A stretch of 64,000 nucleotides of DNA from Datisca glomerata (lineage: Eukaryota; Streptophyta; Magnoliopsida; Cucurbitales; Datiscaceae), in assembly GCA_003255025.1 (NCBI GenBank), contig QANY01013337.1, positions 622,237 to 686,236 on the forward strand, read 5' to 3'. The notes under the pieces were generated by a model. The model ran no database searches. It was given only the letters and a program-made list of their open reading frames with translations, and had not been told where the DNA came from. Positions within the stretch are counted from its first letter, which is position 1. Every line of letters starts with the position of its first letter. Below are positions 46,570-58,700 of this stretch, one piece after another. A program made the translations under genes and the position numbers.

Positions 46570-47202
46570 TGTTGATGCAAAAATATGCCTACATCGACTA
46601 TTGATAAGTCCGTCATGTGTCGCTCAGTGATTAATCTAAGGATTTACAAAAATCATGAACGATCGTGAAAGCAGTAAGCAGGGCACCGGAGAGTTCCCCA
46701 CCTAATGCACTCTGACGATCAAGTCAGTATAGTGTTAAAAATAATAATAACAATATGGAGAATTGCTTACCATTTAATGGAGATCTTGATATATTTATAA
46801 TGATTTTTTGTATTAGTCAAATGTCCAGGTTCAGTGTATCTTCTTCCTATTCTGATAAGGAATGGAGAATATTCATGGAGAATATTCTTTGATCAGGATT
46901 TTTTAGTTATCATCTTATCATCTTTAAAAACTACTGATATTGCCTGATAGATTTAATGTGTAGCCAAAAACCTAGGTATGAGATTACCTCATTATCCGTG
47001 TGACCTCGGTAGTGTAAGTATAAGAGGGGTCGTTTCCATCGATCTGGTCGTGGAGGGTGCCTCAGTCATCATGGTGACTTCGATCACAGATGAGTACTCG
47101 GTTTGGACTTAATATGGGCCCTAACCGAGAAATGAGAGTATTGGGCTTTGTACAGAAATATTATTTAGTGGGATTTAGCCCATGTATTTTTTCTCACCAA
47201 CA
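46570..47202 (-). repeat. 3' LTR of the second gypsy element
   Basis: On the minus strand it starts TGTTGGTGAGAAAAAATAC and ends TTTTTGCATCAACA. A TATA box TTATAAATAT lies near 46795-46804. It resembles the 5' LTR at 38997 (TGTTGG start, CATGG, GTCACC..GATGAC) but is a different subfamily. Confidence 0.75.
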
Positions 47203-47217
47203 GTTTGCCCCCACTTC
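47203..47217 (-). promoter_or_regulatory. Polypurine tract
   Basis: The minus strand reads GAAGTGGGGGCAAAC directly before the LTR start TGTTGG. This is the plus-strand priming site expected at a 3' LTR and fixes the element's orientation. Confidence 0.8.
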
Positions 47218-48530
47218 TTGAGCCTGGAGCATAGCGATAGAGTCAGAAAGTATGTTGTGGACTATGTCTTTGCACTTAGTCGAGTGTTAAGCATATGTTG
47301 ACGTTGAGATCGTCGAACATTATAGTTTGTGTCTAAATATCTAAGTATATGTTGCTGGTTCATGATGGCGTCTTAGAGCATCTTGTGACTGAGACGAGCT
47401 TTCTTCGTATTTATCAATTGACTCTTGGTAAAAATGTCATCATCTTGATTAATGTTAGACTTGTTCATGTAATGATGTGCGTGATCGTGTTGGGACCTGA
47501 AGCTTTGTGGTTCAGGTTTGTGCGAGTTTTTCTGAGTAATTATCAAGATCGAGTCCCCTATGATTTTCATCTAGCAGTCAGGCGACTTGAGTTGGATCAA
47601 TGGTCATAACAACAAAACTTTTACACATTCGTCTAAGCGTATGGTGCAGACTGGTGTTAAGATTGAATTCCTTTGATCTGGGCAGGCAATAAGACGTCAT
47701 TCTGTTGGGATTGCTTCACTATGAGGTTGGCTTGACGTTATGACGTTATAGAATCTTTTCAAGGGTAGGATTTTTTCTCAAATGCTGTATTGCATTCTCA
47801 TGTTAATTCATACTTGACTATGTATCTAGTACATTACTTTGACATCTCATGTCGTGTGGTGGATGATGGAGTTATTACACTCAATGGTGTGCTTCCCGAG
47901 GGTTCTTCCTGCCATCTAGAGTTACATATTCAACTAAGTCGTGGCTGGGAACCTAGGGTTTTGATACTTTGGTTGTTGACTCTTTCTCGTAACTCAATGT
48001 CTGAGTTTATTGGTCTGTCCAAGTCATGTAGTGATTCAACTGTCTAACTCATCCATTGCTTTGTCTGAAATTTATAATAATTTTGTATCGTTCGAGTGTC
48101 TTTGAGCTAGCCTTAAAGAAAACCGAGTGGTTCTTCTCTTGGAGAACAAATAACTTTTGAGTATTTATGGAGTGATGCCCCCATCTTCGTGCCCAAATTT
48201 TGATAATATTCTTGAGTTACTGGAGAACCTTAGCTTCTATGCTCCAGAATATCGACCAAATGTATCCCATCGAGCGGTGGGTTTGTATTTGGTCTTGTTG
48301 ACATTCTTCAATTGAAATCAGTTGCTTTTTATGTTGATCTTGTCGTTGCATCACTCTATGCTTATGTGTTTGCGCATGATATTCATCAATGCTTTCGCTT
48401 TCTAGCAAGGTTTTGGAGCCCTCTTTGTCTTGGTTGCTCAAATCGTGTTTGACGAGGCCTTGATAGTGAGGTCCTTTAGAGTCATCTTTAGTAGAGTACT
48501 AAGATACTTTTTGATTTGTGAGATTTTAGC
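47218..48530. other. 3' non-coding region of the second gypsy element, no gene
   Basis: Sequence between the polypurine tract and the repeat arrays. Frames at 47349-47609, 47790-48047 (plus) and 48217-48441 (minus) show no recognisable domains and lie inside the element's untranslated part. Confidence 0.5.
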
Positions 48531-48534
48531 TAAT

Positions 48535-48945
48535 CTCGATACCATAGTCATCAGTGTGAGTTGGGTGTCATTTTCATAATTGTGATTCTGGGTACCATAG
48601 TTATCTTGGTAACTTCGGGTACCTTGATCATCTATGTGACGTAGAGTAATATAGTCATCTGGGTGACTTAGGATACTTGGTCATCTGTGTGATTGGGGGT
48701 ACTTAGCCATTAGTGTGACTTAGAGTCCCATAGTCATCTGGGTGACGTTGGGTATTATAATCATATGCGTGTCTTTGGATCCAATATAGTCATCTAGGTG
48801 ATTTTGTGTATCTTAGTCATCTGTGTGACTTGGAGTATCATAGTCATTTGTGTGACTTCGAGTGTATAGTCATCTTGAGACCGTCATAGTCATCTGGTGA
48901 CTTTAGGTACTATGGAATATTGCAGTGGTCCTTTTACCTTATGTA
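48535..48945. repeat. About 28-bp tandem array, GTCATC-N-GTGAC core
   Basis: About a dozen imperfect units of the form ATAGTCATCTGGGTGACTTAGGGT. In reverse complement the core is GTCACCCAGATGAC, the same interrupted palindrome as in the 35-bp LTR array at 39174-39420. Confidence 0.8.
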
Positions 48946-48949
48946 AAGT

Positions 48950-49570
48950 CTTTTCTCATATTTGTCTTAGGTAAGTTACGAGGTCTTGGCGACTGTGACC
49001 ATTATCAAAGTACTTCATCCTAACATTTCGTGTACTTCGTGCCACGAAATATTACTGTTGTCCTAGGTAGGGTCTTTTTCCAGATCATCTTATGTGATAA
49101 GGATGCCTCGTTAGGTCGTCACCCTGGGTGAGGTCTTTCTTCCAAGGGTTCTTTGACTCTGGGTGCCACGAGATACTTTCGTGGTCCTTTTGACCTATGT
49201 AGGGTCTTTCTCCGGATCATCCTTTATAATCAGGATGCCTCGATAGTTCGTCGCCTTGGTTGAGGTCTTTCGTGCGATCAGCTCGTGTGCTCGGGTGCCA
49301 CGAGATACTTTCGTGGTCCTTTTGCTCTATGTAGGGTCTTTCTCCTAATCATCTTTGGTGAAAAGGAGGCTTCGGCGACTGTGACCTTTATCGAGGTCTT
49401 TCATCCAAGCATCTTGTGTGCTCGGGTGCCACGAGATTCTTTCGTGGTCCTTTTGCCCAATGTAGGCTTTTATCTCTTACTCATATTTAGTGAGTAGGAG
49501 GCCTCAGTGGCCGTGACCTTTATAGAGGTCTTTCATCCAAGCATCTTGTGTGCTCGGGATAGCTGCTCTA
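48950..49570. repeat. About 130-bp tandem repeats of the second gypsy element
   Basis: Four to five units with GGGTGCCACGAGATACTTTCG, GGTCCTTTTGCCCTATGTAGG and CTCCTAATCATC words. They are the reverse-complement relatives of the repeats at 45900-46400. Confidence 0.8.
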
Positions 49571-49600
49571 CGAAGCACTCTTTGAATCCTTCCTTCAATT

Positions 49601-50290
49601 TTAAAACTTTGCTATGATTTCCCCCATCTTTGTGTCTAGCTTGAGAATCTCCGTTAACATGCGTAAATCTTCATATTTGGCTTGATTGTTTGATATCCTG
49701 AATGCGAAGCGCATCGCCCTTTCAGTTATGATGTTCTCTGATGTTTTAAGTATCAGTCCGGCTTTGCTTCCGCATGCGTTTACAGAGCCATCCACGTTGA
49801 GTGCCCCTTCCATGTCTGAAGGTTCTTTCCATGTGCATCTATCCATCGTGTCATCTTGCGTGACATATTCTGTACGGCTTGAGTGCACTAACTCTTATGG
49901 TGGTGTCATATGTACCACAAAGTCAATGAGTTCTTGAACCTTAATTGCGGTCTGAGGGTTCGTATCTCATGTCAAACTCTCTGAGCGCTTCCATCCTCAT
50001 CTGCATGTACTCTTGGAACATTTTGTAGAGTAAACGCTGATAGGTTGTTCTTGTGTTCTTCAGTCCAAGTGACATGACTTTGTAGTAATAAGTCTTCCTC
50101 TCAGTCATAAAGGTCATCTTCTTTGGGTCTGATGGATGCATGAGTATCTGATTGTATCCGGAGAAGGCATCCATGAGACTAAGCATCTCGTGTCCCATTG
50201 TAGCGTCCATCAATTGATTAATTTTTAGAATAAGGAAGTTGTATTTGGGCATGCTTTATTCAGGTCATTGAACCCTAAGCAGTTTGGGTA
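49601..50290 (-). pseudogene. Fused reverse transcriptase and RNase H fragments of the second gypsy element
   Basis: The minus frame 50252-49941 has the segments DATMGHEMLSLMDAFSGYNQ and YYYKVMSLGLKNTRTTYQR. It stops short of Y-x-D-D and jumps directly to FDMRYEPSDRN, which belongs after the first RNase H. The minus frame 49888-49601 then gives the second RNase H (LNVDGSVNACGSKAGLILK). Upstream codons to about 50285 (FNDLNKACP) extend the reverse transcriptase before the tandem repeats begin. Confidence 0.75.
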
Positions 50291-50645
50291 GTGAACCTTT
50301 CAGGTCTCGATAATTATGTTTGTTCTCTCGTGAAAGTGTTTTTGTAATCGTTAACCTCTCAGATCTTGATAATTATGGTTGCTCTCGTGTAGGAGCACTT
50401 GTGACATCTCAGATCTTGATATTTAAGATTGCTCTATCGGGGGAGCATCTGCGTAATTTGTGATCTCTCGGGTCTTGATAATTATGTTTGCTCTCTTGTG
50501 GGACCGTTTCCATATTTCATAACCTCTCTGATCTTGATAATTATGTTCGCTCTCTCGTGGGAGCGTTAGTATATTTCGTGACTTATCCGGTCTTAATAAT
50601 TATGTTTGCTCTCTCGTGAGAGGGTTTTAACTGCACTTGTATATT
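50290..50645. repeat. About 58-bp tandem repeats
   Basis: Six imperfect units of the form CCTCTCAGATCTTGATAATT, ATGTTTGCTCTCTCGTGGGAG, then TTCGTG. They abut the truncated reverse transcriptase on its 5' side. Confidence 0.85.
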
Positions 50646-51395
50646 TCTAGGGAATTTACATTGTATTTCTATTCTAGTTTCTTATCCCCTACTAAGCGGA
50701 CCAAAATGATTTATAGACCTCGTGTTGAGGTATCATGGTGATATAATTTAGAGATTATGAGACTTTATATTATGTCCTAGGATCTCGTTGCTTGTAATAA
50801 GTTCATGTTTAATATCATATTGAATTAAAGTGCTCTAAAAAATATTCTTGAAAATAATAGTAAATTTGAGCCTAAAAAATAAATAACATACCTAAAAAAT
50901 TTAATGGAGATCATCAATGAGACTCTTGATTTTGAGAGAATAAAAGTCTAGAATAATGCAGATCCGAACTTTGTGGTCAGCGTTCAAATATTGAAACTTG
51001 CTCTTGTCCAACATGCTAAATAGTATTTATTGTATTGTTTTTCTCAAAAAATTTGATAGAGATCATCGATGTGACTCGCGATTTTGAGGGAATAACAAAT
51101 TCAGAATAATGCTGATCGGAGATGTTTGGTCCGCGTCCCAATCTTGAAGCTCACTCATGTCTGAGATATTAAATAATATTGATGCAAATAATTATATTAT
51201 TCTCCTGTAATTAAAAGCACAACAAATATTATCATATCCTCAAAGTCAAATTTTGCAAAGTTCTAAATGAACAAAAAATGACGGAGCAAACGCAATAAAA
51301 GGGGAATATTTATTTGCGTTATTATTATTATTATGCAATTTAGTTGCGTATTATTTATTTCTTATTGAATGTGAAAAATATTGAGAGAGGAGGAA
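50646..51395. other. AT-rich spacer with an about 150-bp duplication
   Basis: Two diverged copies of a segment beginning GAGATCATCAATGAGACTC (about 50908-51050) and GAGATCATCGATGTGACTC (about 51058-51190) lie in tandem. An (ATT)n run is near 51320-51335. No gene is supported. Confidence 0.6.
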
Positions 51396-51399
51396 GTCC

Positions 51400-51732
51400 T
51401 TGCCTTGGACCAGGACGGAAAGAGCCAAGCTTTCTTACGAAGAAGTGAAGAGGTTGGAGAGGGAGTCAAGAAAAAGGATAAGACAAAAGGTTCCTCAGAA
51501 TATCCTTGCATATGATCACGGATCTGCGCCCACATCTTCACACGCAACAGATGACATTCTGACTCAGCCTTTTGATAGGACGTCACCTGATCTTGCACAG
51601 ATTGACTCAACTATACCCCCGGTGTGGCGTCATCTCCAAGAGAAGAGACTCATTGATGTGATAGAAGGGATTGAGGAGATCCTCGAGTCTGCTCATCGGT
51701 CCATGTCACTTTCACCCGATGCATGCCTATAG
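51400..51732 (+). pseudogene. Charged open frame next to a gag fragment (unrecognised)
   Basis: A 110-codon open frame with Arg/Glu/Lys-rich N-terminus (KLSYEEVKRLERESRKRIRQ) and a Ser/Asp-rich middle. It ends where the gag fragment at 51738 begins. It may be part of a gypsy gag variant, but I cannot match it to a domain, and a minus-strand frame overlaps it (51610-51362). Confidence 0.35.
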
Positions 51733-51737
51733 GAGGA

Positions 51738-52437
51738 TGATGCTAGAGGGAATGTTATGCCTACAATTCTCCTCAAGTCTAAAAGGGGCCGCCATCACAT
51801 GGTTCGGGAGCCTGGAACCTCGTTCCATACACTTATTCTCTCACTTGGCGATACTCTTCATAGAGCAGTTTTAGAGTAGAAAAAGAATGATAAAAGAGGC
51901 ATATGACCTTTTTACCTTAGTCCAGAAGAAGGATGAGCCCCTGAGGGAATACATGCAGAGGCTCAACAGCGAGAAGATTGTCATTATCCAATGCGATGAG
52001 GCTGTGGCCTCGACCGCTTTCGAAATGGTCTGGTGGAAGGCACAGACGTGTTCAATTATTTACACCGAAAATACCAAAAACCCTGCCATAATATCTTAGT
52101 AATGCCAACGAATTCTTCATGTTGGATGAAGAGATGGCAAAGAAGAGAAGTAAAAGGAGTACACGGGAAAGCCCCCCTCGCGTCAGAAGAGAAGATAGAG
52201 ATCGAGGTGAAAGGTCTGACCAAAGAACCATCAGAAAAAAGTCGCAGGAGAGGATCAGTGTCACTGATAGGTTGGGACCAAGAGTCATCACACAAATCAA
52301 CCTTCCTCCATTGAAAGTAAATCTGAAGGAGCTAGTTCACCTAGTCCAAAGCAAAGGCCTCCTCTCTTAACATCCGGCGTTGAGAATAAAGATAGGAAGA
52401 AGAAAGAATCAGAATCAATACTGTGATTTCCTCCATT
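51738..52437 (+). pseudogene. Third gypsy copy: gag fragment
   Basis: It is closely similar to 40682-41390 (frames 51671-51874, 51887-52099 and 52119-52370, with SLKGAAITWFGSLEPRSIH and RESPPRVRREDRDRGERSDQ). Similarity starts at GCATGC/GCTAGAGGGAATG and stops after CAATACTGTGATTTCC. It is an isolated piece with no LTR, protease or polymerase next to it. Confidence 0.85.
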
Positions 52438-52683
52438 GGGGATACCTCGGGGAAGTTCGGCTGCGTGCTCCCACAAACTCGCAGCCTTGAGATTCTTCTT
52501 CGTTAAAACCCCGTCAATGTGCGAGATAGCCTTGAGATCCAGAAGCTGCACAAAAGGGATAACATGCATCAATATACAATGAACGGGCAGTATCTAGGTT
52601 AAAAAATATTTTATTCTACCAGGAAGACCCTAAGTAGTTCACATGTTAGTAACATCAGGAGAAACCTCATCTGAAGGACAATT

Positions 52684-53097
52684 TCACTCCCCTCGGATAA
52701 AGAAATATTTCTCCTTCCAATACTTATTGCTAGTTGGTTTATCAATAAGTAGTGAAGTTCCTGATCTAGCGTTCAAGTAATAGTGACCAGTACTCCCGAG
52801 CTCGACCAAATGATATAAACTCCTCAGAAGTTTAAGGCTCATATCGACTTTGGTTTTATGTCCTAGCACTAGAAGTTGAGAAGAGTCCTCCAAGTGTTGG
52901 GTAATAACTGAGTGGGAGTAAGGTTGTAAAAGTTCAACTACACTTATAAATCTCGACAAAGGGAGTCTAAGGCCAAATCTAAAGGGAAAATCGTAAAAGC
53001 ACACCCAGTCATCCGGCAGGGAAGAGTTAGATCGTTCAGACTCGCTTCGAAGCTTCATCTCAATGGACGTGGGAAACCCATATTCTACTTGATACAT
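52684..53097 (-). pseudogene. Gypsy-type transposon ORF (Transposase_28-like)
   Basis: The minus frame of 137 codons has DDWVCFYDFPFRFGLRLPLS followed by FISVVELLQPYSHSVITQHL. It resembles the plant putative gypsy-type transposon domain found in Tat-like elements. An upstream minus frame (53370-53155) probably encodes the N-terminus. It lies antisense to the adjacent gag fragment. No intact element surrounds it. Confidence 0.5.
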
Positions 53098-53370
53098 CTC
53101 CAGGTGAAGCTCAGTTAGTGTAGAGGCAGGGAACGTTAACAGTCTAGGCCCAGCTTATTGATATGACCTTACCCGATCACGTTCCGCATCGCCCATGGTA
53201 CCCTCAGCCTCTTCCTTAGTCATACCCTCAGCTCTCACACTTATCCCCAACGGTACAACATCATCTTCAAATACTCTCTCAACATCAAGCGCTCGAGCTA
53301 TGTTAAAATTAGACATGTTTGATGGATAGCAAACGCAAACTCTATGAAAGTGATGTAAAAACTGAATCAA

Positions 53371-54399
53371 AGAAAGTGATATTCACCGGATGTTTGCCCG
53401 AAAAAATGGAATTTGGAGATAAATTGAGAACTAAGGCAATAAGGGAAAGAAGAAATGGAAGAACACTAACCTCTATGAATAAATGATAAACTTGTAGGCC
53501 AAGAGAAATCCTCCACAAAGTCGATAAGTAAGCTCCACCACCTTAATATATGAAAAGAGGCAAGATATGAGGATAAGAGATTGAGAAATGATGAAGGAGA
53601 TGAGTAATTTTAGGTGAAGGATTGAATGGTATTTATGGACAAGGGACGAAATTTTGGAGAAGAGAGGGAAAAATTGGGGGGAAATCACAAAAATTGGTAT
53701 TTCAAAAGGGTGGGAAAATTGAATTTTTCCCAAAAATTGAAATGCACGAGGCCGAGAGCGCAATGCTCAACCAAAGCACACAAGGCCGAGCGCTTGAGCT
53801 CTCGGTAGGCCCAAATTTGGGCCCGATAGGCACCCAGGCAGACCCTTCAAGGCTGAGCCCAATGAGTGTACGGCCAGTCCGCGAGGCAGAGTGCACTCGG
53901 CCAGTTCATAAATCTCTAGAGTAAATATTTTCATAAATCTCTATGCATTCAAGATATTAATTTGTACGTACAAAAATGACTTCTCATTGGAGACTTCATG
54001 CTACTAATAGCGTCTAGCCTCTCTTCTTCAGACTTAGTGAAATCTCATATTTCGTGTATAAAAAAAAGAAGAATACTTCAGGTTTAGAGTCGATCTCTAA
54101 TAATGAGTCATATTGCACCAATAACATTTCATTTTATTATATTTATTGGAAGGCAAGAGTTGCAACAATTCCTTAGTTAAAAATATTGATAGATTATAAA
54201 TCTAAATTATTGATAAGCAATACCAATCAAATAATACTCTCCCTGAAAAGGAGATGAATGGTTGAACACATTATGGGCAAAGAAAACGGGGAAGAAAGGA
54301 AAAAGCAAAGGAAAACATCCTCACCCTCTAACAATACAAAATCCAATCAAACAATTCCTATACAAAACCTGATCATTGGAAAAAATTACGCAATAAATC
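53371..54399. other. Spacer between transposon remnants and the receptor kinase
   Basis: It includes a GC-richer stretch (53745-53910), possibly an LTR piece, and AT-rich sequence that forms the 3' flank of the minus-strand kinase gene. Overlapping open frames here (53622-53924, 53626-53808, 53473-53763 minus and others) have no recognisable features. Confidence 0.5.
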
Positions 54400-55641
54400 T
54401 TATTCTCCAAGAAGCTTTACTCTTGATGAAGAAGAATCATGGGTTTCATCCTTACTTTGTAAAGAAGAAGAGGTGGCCATCCATGGTCCATCTCCATCCA
54501 TTACCATACTTTTCTCAACCTGGCTTTCCATTGAAGATATTGAATAATGTGTATAGCTATCCCGTGACAGCATTTCAAGGGCTTTGAACCTTGAATCTTG
54601 GTCAAATGCATCGCGCTTGAGGGCCAGTACTTGGACTGCGATTTTTCCTTCAAGCATGTTCACAACAGAAGACATGGATGGTCTAAGAGTGGGTGATGGG
54701 TTGGTGCATAAGAGAGCTATGTTAAGCATTTTCATTGCCTCTTTTGCTGAGTAGTTGGAACCTAAACTTGGATCCACAAGCTCCAGAAGACTTCCCTGTT
54801 CTTGTAGGACATAGGCCTTCAAGTACATATTATGGGGACAAAAAAGATAAATAAAATAGTTAGAGAAATAGATGAATCATGCCTCGTAAAACACAGTTAC
54901 TTCGTAAAGAAGTGAAAATGAAAATGTTTCGGGATAGACAAGAGAAGTGAGCTCATGGAAATTTGGGCTTAAGATAATGCATCTATACGATAAGGAGTGA
55001 CATTTTTGTATATAATAACCCGAGAGTTAGAAAGCTGCAGTTCGAGTGAATTGAAGAAAGAAAAGTTCAAAGCCTCATAGCAGAGAGATGCCCATTTTCT
55101 TTTCTTCTTTTAAAACCCCTTATCAGGTTTTGGTATCATATATCTATCCAATTATTATGAAAAAGCTATTCGACGGGGCTGAGTTAGAATGCATTACATG
55201 ATATATTAGGGAGTTTTCTTCAGGCAAATAAGTTCGTTGTGACATTGGTGAAGCCAAAGCTTCTCTATTGAAATTTACTTGATGTAAAGATAAAATTGCA
55301 AGACTAGATACGCATCAGTTACCCAATCGAGAAGATAAACGAACTCCTCCTTTGGTCTGTAGTTTGTGTTGCTTTTCCCACTGACAATCTCTAAGGCAAC
55401 AATCCCGAAACTGTAAACATCTGCTTTATCAGTCAGGTAACCCCGCATTGCATACTCAGGAGCCATATAACCTCTGAAGAGAAAACAGGATCAGTAAGCA
55501 TCAAGAAACCTCTATCAAAATAAGTGAATACTCAATAGCCATATGCCGATAAATAAACATCACAATATCTATCTAAGTAAATGCACAGCAATTGTTCACT
55601 CGAGACAGTGAAGCCTTTAAATTATCTAAGTATTAAAAGTT

Positions 55642-55707
<66 letters not shown>

Positions 55708-58700
55708 ACATTGTACCCGCGATTCTAGTGCTTATATGTGTGTTCTCCTCTTCATCAAGTTTAGCTAAACCAAAGTCAGAGATCTTGGCATTTAAATTTG
55801 CATCAAGCAGTACATTAGTAGCTTTTATATCTCTATGAACAATTTTCAATCTTGACTCCTCATGAAGGTAAGCTAATCCTCTTGCTATACCCAAGCATAT
55901 GCTCTTACGAGTTGGCCAATCCAATTGTAGCCGCTGCTCGTCGCTACCTAAAATAGAAAATCATGAGAGTGAATACGTGTTTAAAATCAACAATTCTTCC
56001 TTTCAAATGTACTACATCCAACCAAAGATGTTACCAAAGAATTTACCAAAAAGAGCTCGAGCTAGACTATTGTTTTCCATGTATTCGTATATAAGTAACA
56101 ATTGGTTTCCTTCTATGCAACAACCATAGAGCTTAACAAGATTTGGATGTTGTACTGCAGATATCATCCCAATCTCGGTGACGAATTCACGATTCCCTTG
56201 CTTCGATTTGGATGATAGTTGCTTGACAGCAATTAAAGCACCATCAGACAACACTCCCTAACGTTATTCAAGGAAGATCACATCAGAATCATATATTTTT
56301 TTTGAATGAGATAGCACTCGTTTGACTTTGTTTGGTGAGGGCAATTCCATGCTTACCTTGTAGACTGGTCCAAAACCCCCTTCACCAATCTTATTTGCAG
56401 GGTTGAAGTTAGTGGTGGCAGCTTTAATTTGTCTTAAAGTGAAATAACCTGTCTGTAGATCCAGGGCACGTAACTCTGTAATAAGAGAAGCAAGAGGAAT
56501 TTGTCGCTGTAATCAGATGTAGTTCAATTTGTCATTAAATTGAATGTCAGACACAAAAGTTACTCGGTATGACTCATGTCATTTGTTCGTTTATAACAAA
56601 TCACACTTGTTATAGACAGAGAGGGAGAGGGAGGGAGAGGAGAGGAGCGGGAAGGGGAGCGGAGAGGAGGGGGAGGGGGAGGGGGAGGGAGGTGCACCCT
56701 ATACTTCTGCTCTGAACTTCCAAAAAGTAACAACTGAAGAGTGGCAAGGAACTACTAGACATGCATTAATGCTATTGTAACTAACCTTTATCTTCAATGT
56801 CCTTTGCACAAATGTAGCCTTTCATTCGAAGTACTGCCACCAATACTAAAATAGCCAGAGCACATGATCCGGCTACAATGCCAGCAATTGCTCCAGCAGA
56901 TAGCCCTCCCGTCTCCACATCAAAGTCTAAAATAGATGAAATAAATTACAGGACGATAGGAATAAAACAAAGGAAATCCTCATCAGAAAAGCAAGCAAAC
57001 CTAGAATGCAAGAAAAAGAAAAACTCACTTGGGGTCACTGTGATTGCAGATATAAGAGGTCCATAGATTCCTCTCTCGGGGATTGCAGTGGTACCTTTAC
57101 CAGCCCAGTATAAGTGGATCTCAAGAGTGCTTCCGTTTACACGGACATCACTCTCCTCCAGCGTGAAGCTATTACCGACACCTCCAGCTGCCTCCACAAG
57201 ATTAAAGTCCTTCTGGACTAGTCTCCCCTGTGGTAGGTAAATCTGATTAGCTCTTCACACTCTAGGACCAGAATTTTTTATCCATTCTCTTTAAATCTAA
57301 GCTAAAATGGAAAAAACAAAACAATTATTTAACGGGAGCCAAAAAAATATGCGAATGGTTAAATATAAAATTAGTTTTGCACTCACTTGGATAGCAATAT
57401 CGAATATGCGCCTTCCAAGACTACTATATGTTTGGTCACTTGTGTACATTATTTCGGCAAAGTGGAGCTTCACATTGTAACTGCCCTCCCGCATGCAAAA
57501 GCCATAGTATTTAAGCGACAGAGGAGCAAGTCGAGCTGTTCCATAGAATTCTGGACCACTTACATTCAAACCAAGTTCGTTTCTCGCTATGTTATCAGCA
57601 TTCTCATTTCCCATATAAAGCCCTGTACTGCTGTAACCCCATCTCTCTGAAACAGAAAAGAAATTTGATTTGCCGTCACTGACTGTGTCCTCTTCATATT
57701 CATTCCCATCAATCTCCAACCTGGATCCTCCACAATTGATAAACAATGAATAGTCTGCAATTAAAATGAGAATGTTGTAAGAAACTTTAATTTGGTGATA
57801 GTTGCGGCTCGACTCAGAAGCTACACAGTTCCTCAAAGATGTTGCGGTAGCATACTATCTATTTCTGCTTACATTGTGCTGTTCCGGAACAGAGGAGATC
57901 CTTCTGAAGGCACCACGGGGTTCTGCCCATTGAATAACCAAGGATCAGTGGTCACTTATTTGAAGTCAAGAAAAATAGTTTTGGTAGTATCTTACTGTTG
58001 GTTTGCCAGAGGTGAATAACTGGAGACTAAATTCCTGTATGAATGTTGAGTAAGAAAAATAATGTGAGAAGAACGAATGGATAACAGCTACTAGTCAGAT
58101 AAACAGAACAGTTCTTTGCTTTGTCTTTATTCGTCGACAAGCTGTAAGCTAGAAGTATTGAATATGAATGGCTTACACTGGCGACAATTGGCTGCAACTA
58201 GCAGACACTGATCCCGTAAAATTGTTGTAAGATAAATCTCTGCAGCATATCACAGAAATGACAGTGAACTGTATATTCATAGCTTAAAACTCGGTCTCCT
58301 GTATGTTAAAATATTCACAGCGCAATTAATTGTATATTCATAGCTTAAAAATAAACTGACATGTTCTTTCTGCTGCTTAATATCCAACTTGGTACTTCAC
58401 CACTGAGTGAGTTGTTGGTCAGAAACCTACATACAACATCGTCCTTGCAATCAGATGTTACCAAACGGTCAAACCCAATTTAGAAAAATTTATAGTGTGC
58501 ATGACACAATATGGACAGTTCCACAGTTAAACTCCTTTTAAATATTAACTTACACATAGCTACTATTGCTACTCTCCATCAGAAATTCAAATGTCCCTGG
58601 AATTGGACCGGTCAACATGTTGAAGCTCAAGTCTCTACAAAACAGGAAAATGTCACATGTAAGTGTAAATTAGGTAGAATCACTCTTAATTTGTCTGTTT

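Larger units (their letters stand above)
46570..50290 (-). mobile_element. Second gypsy element, minus strand, heavily deleted
   Basis: In minus orientation: a reverse transcriptase fragment, then an RNase H fragment, ~130-bp repeats, ~28-bp repeats, a polypurine tract and the 3' LTR (47202-46570). Integrase is absent and the reverse transcriptase is cut at both ends. The order and the shared repeats show it is a relative of the 38997-46569 element. Its 5' LTR and gag are not found next to it. Confidence 0.75.

Noticed and set aside
46570..47202. 3' LTR of the plus-strand gypsy element
   Set aside because: The polypurine tract and TG...CA polarity show it is on the minus strand and belongs to the neighbouring deleted element.
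47349..48047. Two plus-strand frames of about 85 codons each
   Set aside because: They lie antisense in the 3' non-coding part of the second gypsy element and have no recognisable domains.
57387..57650. Plus-strand frame of 87 codons
   Set aside because: It is the antisense shadow of the malectin exon of the receptor kinase.
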